DNA of 19,645 bases from SIG455 sp045589495 (lineage in GTDB: Bacteria; Bacillota; Clostridia; UMGS1810), in assembly GCA_045589495.1 (NCBI GenBank), contig JAZNPF010000023.1, positions 1-19,645 of the forward strand, given 5' to 3'. The position numbers and the translations under genes were made by a program. The first letter of the stretch is position 1, and each line of letters starts with the position of its first letter. The notes beneath the pieces are model-generated. The model saw only the letters and a list, made by a program, of their open reading frames with translations, made no database searches and had not been told where the DNA came from. Of the stretch, positions 15,310-19,645 are shown piece after piece.

Positions 15310-17055
15310 TTATATACACGGTAAATTTATTGTAATAGTAGTTCCAAATCCACCGGAATCAATGCTTATTCCGTAATCAATACCAAAAACATTTTGAATA
15401 CGCTGTTGGGTATTGCGAAGACCTATGTTTTTTCCATCCGGCAGGCTTTCTAATTTTAAAGCATTTCTTATTATTGTGAGTTTGGAATAGCTGATACCTA
15501 CACCGTCATCATTTACTTTAATGATAAGTGCATTATTTTCTTTAAAAGCAGAAACACGTATTGTTCCATTACACCCAAGAGGCATAAGTCCGTGTGTGAT
15601 GGCATTTTCCAATATAGGCTGCATTGAAAATTTAATGATGTGACAATCCAAAGTGTCTTCGCTGATATCCCATTCAACATTAAACGAATCATTGTATCGC
15701 ATACTTTGAATTTGCATGTATGTTTTTGAATAATGTAATTCCTGACTTAAAGGAATCAAATATTCGTTAACCTGATATACAGCATGCACTAACTCAGCGA
15801 GCATTGATAATATCTTACTTACGGGAGTGTCTTTTTTTAACATTGCAATAGACATTGTACTTGCCAGTTGCAATGTGTTAAAAATAAAATGAGGATTTAT
15901 TTGCATTTGCAGTGCGTACATTTGAGATTGCTGGAAAGACAAAGTCTTTTTTGCTAATTCCAACTCGTACTCTTCATTTTTTTGGATAATATCCATAATA
16001 GTTTTATTTAAGAAACTGATTTCATCTTTTTCTTCTTGAGCAGTTGAAGAATGAGACGTTTTTTCAACAATTGACAGAATACCTGACAGAGAGTTGTAAA
16101 AATATATTGATAAATTATAAGCTAATATAAAACTAATAAGAAGCAAAATGATAATACTTATCAATTCAAGTAACCATAGGTGAGAAAAAACACTTATATT
16201 ATTGGCAAAACTAACAATTAAAATGTATGGTAAATTTTTAATGCGTGTTGCAAAGTGAAAATTATTTTTATTTGACTCAAGTAAAGAAGTATGCTCTGTG
16301 ATTGAATCAATATCAAAATCAGATATATCTATTGCTTTGATTTCTGAAAGACTGTATAAAAAATCACCGTTTGTAGAAAGAAGGACAAAATTATCCAGTG
16401 GAGATTCTGTGGAATTTTTTGAAAGGGATTTAAATAACTTTTCTGCATCTAAATTAACTGCCAATACACCTACACTTTTGGATGAAAGAGAAATCTCACG
16501 ATATATAGTAATAGTTTTTATATATGTGTTACCATTTTTTAAATTGTGGCTTAATGTACAATCTGCCATGTTGACTTTACTGTATTCGTTAAAAATATAT
16601 GTATAGTCAATATAGTTTTTTTCGCCAAAAGAAGATATCTTGTCATTTGTTTTATTATATAGTTGGATAGAGTGAATATGCGGATTTGTCAGTAAAAACT
16701 GGTCAAACAATTCTGATACTCTTTGGCCTAAATTATAAAAATATAAATTAGAATCGGTGCTATTATCTGTAACCAGATAAGTAAGAATATAGTCGTTTAT
16801 AGAAATAAGATTTGCATTTGTATTGATGTTGTTTAATATACTTTCAATCGAGTATGTGTATGAGTTAACGGAAGATTCCAGAGAGAAACGTAAATCTTTG
16901 TGATATGTTGATGAAACAGAAGAAAATATTATTACTGTAAGCAAAGAAAAGGGTAATGCAATAGAAAGCATAAAAGTAATAAGATAACGAATAAAGATGC
17001 TGCGCCAACGATAACTCTTTATATATGGATATGCATGAATTTTAAGTTTCTTCAT
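15310..17055 (-). CDS. YesM-type sensor histidine kinase
   Basis: 581 residues from ATG 17055, which has GAGGAG seven bases upstream; longer in-frame starts are worse placed. The layout is typical of YesM kinases: membrane segment about 20-44, a large extracellular region of some 240 residues, a second membrane segment near 290-315, a HAMP-like linker, then a HisKA_7-type core with phospho-acceptor H389 in NPHFIFN. The ATP-binding parts ENAITHG (about 490) and DDGVG (about 514) are intact. It should sense an extracellular sugar or a loaded binding protein and phosphorylate the YesN partner. It lies downstream of that partner and overlaps its end by 14 bases, so the two are made together. The symbol is left empty because this is a family resemblance, not a proven orthologue. 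Confidence 0.93.
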   Translation of the reverse strand: MKKLKIHAYPYIKSYRWRSIFIRYLITFMLSIALPFSLLTVIIFSSVSSTYHKDLRFSLESSVNSYTYSIESILNNINTNANLISINDYILTYLVTDNSTDSNLYFYNLGQRVSELFDQFLLTNPHIHSIQLYNKTNDKISSFGEKNYIDYTYIFNEYSKVNMADCTLSHNLKNGNTYIKTITIYREISLSSKSVGVLAVNLDAEKLFKSLSKNSTESPLDNFVLLSTNGDFLYSLSEIKAIDISDFDIDSITEHTSLLESNKNNFHFATRIKNLPYILIVSFANNISVFSHLWLLELISIIILLLISFILAYNLSIYFYNSLSGILSIVEKTSHSSTAQEEKDEISFLNKTIMDIIQKNEEYELELAKKTLSFQQSQMYALQMQINPHFIFNTLQLASTMSIAMLKKDTPVSKILSMLAELVHAVYQVNEYLIPLSQELHYSKTYMQIQSMRYNDSFNVEWDISEDTLDCHIIKFSMQPILENAITHGLMPLGCNGTIRVSAFKENNALIIKVNDDGVGISYSKLTIIRNALKLESLPDGKNIGLRNTQQRIQNVFGIDYGISIDSGGFGTTITINLPCI

Positions 17056-18151
17056 TACCATTCTCCTCAAGATTTTTATTTGTATTATTGACATCTTTTC
17101 CTGACGTGGAAGAACGATATTCTTGAGGTGTTACGCCAGTTAATGTTTTGAACAACTCGCTGAAATAGCGGGTTTTTTTTATGCCACACATATTTGAAAT
17201 TTCTTTAATTTTGTGGTTGGTATTTCTTAAAAGATGTTTTGCTCTCTTAATTCGTGCCTGTTTCAAATAATTGCTGAAAGTTTCGTTTATTTGGCTGTGA
17301 AAATAACGGCTGAAATAATCAGGGGATAGAGATACATGCCGTGCAACATCATTGCGAGTAATTTGTTCGTGACAGTGTTCTTCAATGAATTGTAATGCCT
17401 GTTCTATAGGGGGGATGGTTGATTTTGTTGTGCTAGCAGTTCCTCTTAAACTCATTGCAAGAGCAATAAGATCATCAACAAGAGTTTTTATTTCTGTAAT
17501 ATTACTTGTTTTATTCAGGAACTTTATATTACTTACAGAAGGATGTACAAGTTTTTGACCGTAAATTCCGCAAAGTTCAGTATATAAACAATTTGCCAGA
17601 TTTGTTAAACTTTGAATGTTATTACCGAATTTCTTGTGAATTATATTTGTTTCGTTTTGTATTTGTGTTTGGTTTTGGGAATTAACAGCTGTCAAAAAAT
17701 TATGAACATGGGATAAAATCAAAGACAGACTTATTTCCAGAACTTCTTTTTGTTCTACAGGTTGCTCATTATTCGTATTTTTAATTGTTTGGGATAGATT
17801 ATAAAACACTTCGTAAAACCCGTCATAGGTAATTGGTTTTAAAATATAGTCAAAAACATTATACTTAATTGATTCGCGAGCGTATTCAAAATCACGATAT
17901 GCACTCATTATTACAACAAATATTTGAGGGTATTTTTCGTGTAATTTTTTTGCAAGTTCAAGCCCACTCATAGGAGACATCTTTATATCAGTTAAAACAA
18001 TATCTACTTTATTATTTTCAATAAAAGAAAGCGCACTTTGACCATCAAAGAAAGAACCGGCAAATTCAATTCCCAGTTCATTCCAATCCAAAATTTCTGA
18101 TAAAAATTTTCTTGTTGCGGATTCATCGTCCACAATGATGAGCCTGAACAT
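17042..18151 (-). CDS. YesN-type response regulator with AraC DNA-binding domain
   Basis: 369 residues. An N-terminal receiver domain has acidic residues D8/D9 and the phosphorylation site D55 in LTDIKM, with a conserved LKP further on. The C-terminal 100 residues are a double helix-turn-helix of AraC type (TRNDVARHVSLSPDYFSRYF, then a final TRYFSELFKTLTGVTPQEY). The start is ATG 18151 with GAGGG seven bases before it; a TTG at 18157 is less likely. It pairs with the kinase whose gene it overlaps. It is divergent from the ABC transporter genes, and the TTGGGRC repeats between them are plausible binding sites for it. It probably activates the transporter, and perhaps the operon at 9818 as well. 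Confidence 0.93.
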   Translation of the reverse strand: MFRLIIVDDESATRKFLSEILDWNELGIEFAGSFFDGQSALSFIENNKVDIVLTDIKMSPMSGLELAKKLHEKYPQIFVVIMSAYRDFEYARESIKYNVFDYILKPITYDGFYEVFYNLSQTIKNTNNEQPVEQKEVLEISLSLILSHVHNFLTAVNSQNQTQIQNETNIIHKKFGNNIQSLTNLANCLYTELCGIYGQKLVHPSVSNIKFLNKTSNITEIKTLVDDLIALAMSLRGTASTTKSTIPPIEQALQFIEEHCHEQITRNDVARHVSLSPDYFSRYFHSQINETFSNYLKQARIKRAKHLLRNTNHKIKEISNMCGIKKTRYFSELFKTLTGVTPQEYRSSTSGKDVNNTNKNLEENGNEET

Positions 18152-18195
18152 AAACAATCCCTCTTTTTTTCTGTTGTTTATAACTTTCTAAGCAA

Positions 18196-18224
18196 ATTAT
18201 AAATAAAAAATATGTTTTTTTCAA
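18196..18224 (-). promoter_or_regulatory. Promoter of the yesN-like gene
   Basis: On the minus strand TTGAAA (18219-18224) and TATAAT (18196-18201) are 17 bp apart, near-consensus. The arrangement and flanking bases match the promoter at 9627-9655. Confidence 0.72.
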
Positions 18225-18257
18225 GTTTTTTTGGCAGTTTTGAATTAAAAGGCTTTT

Positions 18258-18315
18258 TTGGGGCAGTAGATGTCAAAGTTGGGACATTGTTATTTTTTTT
18301 GTGAGATGATAAAAT
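18258..18315 (+). promoter_or_regulatory. Operator direct repeats and promoter of the ABC transporter operon
   Basis: TTGGGGC (18258-18264) and TTGGGAC (18279-18285) are 21 bp apart. One base later begins the -35 TTGTTA (18287-18292), then 17 bp, then the -10 TAAAAT (18310-18315). TGTCAAA between the repeats is also shared with the copy at 9688-9745. In the leader, ATAAAATG (18324-18331) can pair with CATTTTAT (18352-18359), a weak stem of unclear meaning. Confidence 0.65.
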
Positions 18316-18426
18316 TGTGATAAATAAAATGGTGGGAAATTTACAAGGATACATTTTATCATAAGTAAGGTAGAGTAGTTTCGTATGGTTTCTCATAAAT
18401 GCAGATTATTAATAGGAGTGATGAAC

Positions 18427-19383
18427 ATGATACGTGAGAAGCAGGCTGTGATTTCACTAGATAGAAGAAAAATTATGCATCGAAGCATAAATACAAGATA
18501 TATACAACTGTATTCTATGTGTATAATTCCTTTGGCATTGTTAATTATGTTTAATTATGTGCCTTTGTTTGGAATTGTGATGGCTTTTAAAGATTTTTCT
18601 TATTCAAAGGGTATATTGGGAAGTCCCTGGTCGGGGTTTGATAATTTCAAGTTTTTATTTCAAAGCGGTGATTTTTCAAGAATCGTATTTAATACTTTGT
18701 TTTTGAACGCTATTTTCATTGTTGTTGGCGTTATATGTGCTTTGGCGCTTGCTATTGCACTTTACGAAGTCAAAAGAAAATGGCAGATTAAAGTTTACCA
18801 GACGATTTTTTTAATACCGAATTTCCTGTCGTGGGTTATTGTGGCTTATATGGCTTATGCAATTTTAAATCCAAGTTACGGATTTTTAAATTCTGTCATA
18901 ATTGCATTTGGTGGAGAACCAATCCAATGGTATTCTGAACCCAAATATTGGCGTGGGATACTTACCATTTCAAATATATGGAAAAACTGTGGTATGGATG
19001 CCGTTATGTATTTTGCGGCATTGGTGGGAATCAATCAAGAATACTTTGAAGCAGCAGAAATTGATGGTGCAAATAAAAAGGATATTATTTTACATATTAT
19101 TTTACCCGAATTGGCAAGTTTAATAACTATTTTAGTGATTCTTAAAATTGGTAATATCTTTAGAGCAGATTTTGGTCTGTTTTATCAGATTACTAGAGAC
19201 AGTGGTCTTTTATATTCTGTTACCGATGTTATTGACACTTATGTATATCGTGCTTTGATGGATTTGAATGATGTAGGAATGTCAGCGGCGGTTAGTTTAA
19301 TTCAATCTGTAGTTGGTTTTGTAATGGTAGTATCAACTAATGCGATTGTAGATAAAATCAATCCGGATAATGCACTGTTTTAA
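18427..19383 (+). CDS. LplB-type sugar ABC transporter permease
   Basis: 318 residues from ATG 18427, which has AGGAG eight bases upstream; ATGs at 18385 and 18421 are in frame but less well placed. The protein is a polytopic membrane permease with about six hydrophobic segments. The binding-protein-dependent transport EAA loop, EAAEIDGA, begins near residue 207 and contacts the ATPase. The early MFNYVPLFGIVMAFKDFSYS stretch is typical of LplB/YtcO-like permeases for complex oligosaccharides. It forms the channel together with the next, truncated permease. The solute-binding protein would be expected just beyond the window; the ATPase is often shared and encoded elsewhere. First gene of the operon controlled by the repeats at 18258-18285. 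Confidence 0.94.
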   Translation: MIREKQAVISLDRRKIMHRSINTRYIQLYSMCIIPLALLIMFNYVPLFGIVMAFKDFSYSKGILGSPWSGFDNFKFLFQSGDFSRIVFNTLFLNAIFIVVGVICALALAIALYEVKRKWQIKVYQTIFLIPNFLSWVIVAYMAYAILNPSYGFLNSVIIAFGGEPIQWYSEPKYWRGILTISNIWKNCGMDAVMYFAALVGINQEYFEAAEIDGANKKDIILHIILPELASLITILVILKIGNIFRADFGLFYQITRDSGLLYSVTDVIDTYVYRALMDLNDVGMSAAVSLIQSVVGFVMVVSTNAIVDKINPDNALF

Positions 19384-19398
19384 GGAGGAAAGGAATAA

Positions 19399-19645
19399 AT
19401 GAATACATTTAAACAAAGATTAGGCCAAGCAATTTTACATACTGTATTGATTGTATTGAGTGCAGCAGTTATATTTCCGTTCCTGCTTATGGTGAGTGTT
19501 TCATTCTCTTCAGAGATAGATGTTGTAACTGAAGGATACAGACTTATTCCTAAAAATTTTGATTTATCAGCATATAAATATGTGTTTGAAACACCTGAAG
19601 TTGTTTTACGTGCTTATGGTGTAACTATATTTACAACAGTAGTCG
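19399..19645 (+). CDS. YtcP-type sugar ABC transporter permease, cut by window edge
   Basis: Open from ATG 19399 to the window edge (82 complete codons), with AGGAGGAAAGG upstream and only 15 bases after the previous stop. The N-terminus, a first hydrophobic segment followed by PFLLMVSVSFSSEIDVVTEG and RLIPKNFDLSAYKYVF, is characteristic of the second permease in LplB/YtcP transporter pairs. The EAA loop and remaining membrane segments lie outside the window. It pairs with the preceding permease. Confidence 0.92.
   Translation, partial: MNTFKQRLGQAILHTVLIVLSAAVIFPFLLMVSVSFSSEIDVVTEGYRLIPKNFDLSAYKYVFETPEVVLRAYGVTIFTTVV

Noticed and set aside
18178..18396. Minus-strand open frame in the yesN/permease control region
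   Set aside because: Same reason: it is a reading of the conserved promoter and repeat DNA.
1..19645. CRISPR arrays, insertion sequences, rRNA and intact tRNA genes
   Set aside because: No regularly spaced repeats, transposase-like genes, rRNA stretches or complete tRNA folds were seen.

Overview
The window looks like an accessory carbohydrate-use locus of an AT-rich Firmicute, most likely a gut-type Clostridia. This rests on strong AGGAGG-type ribosome sites, AT-rich codons, sigma-A-like promoters, many hairpin terminators, AraC-type regulators, a YesM/YesN-type two-component pair and an LplB/YtcP-type sugar ABC transporter. The genus cannot be told from the sequence alone.

Layout. (1) Positions 1-312 hold a possible gene tail, a GC-rich hairpin, a degenerate tRNA-Leu-like sequence and a strong terminator; this may be the scar of an old integration at a tRNA. 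(2) 563-4443: an AraC-type regulator faces away from a three-gene operon made of a TIM-barrel sugar epimerase/isomerase and two Gfo/Idh/MocA dehydrogenases. (3) 4513-8201: a second AraC-type regulator faces away from xylB-xylA. (4) 8278-9555 and 9818-15272: a cysteine-rich Gfo/Idh dehydrogenase is divergent from an operon of a related dehydrogenase, a GH106-like hydrolase and an unassigned hydrolase with an apparent alpha/alpha-barrel. (5) 15310-18151: YesN and YesM on the minus strand, divergent from (6) the start of an ABC transporter operon with one complete permease and a second cut by the window edge. Convergent gene pairs are separated by terminators that can work in both directions.

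How it may work together (inference). The ABC transporter would import an oligosaccharide or glycoside and the YesM/YesN pair would sense it outside the cell. The two hydrolases have no visible signal peptide, so they would act in the cytoplasm. Released sugars would be oxidised or isomerised by the four dehydrogenases and the epimerase, and xylose would enter the pentose phosphate pathway through XylA and XylB.

The most striking signal is regulatory. The two divergent intergenic regions at 9556-9817 and 18152-18426 are related to each other. Each carries a near-consensus minus-strand promoter, two TTGGGRC direct repeats 21 bp apart, and a plus-strand promoter whose -35 starts one base after the second repeat. 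This suggests that one activator, plausibly the YesN-like protein encoded beside one copy, controls both the transporter and the hydrolase operon.
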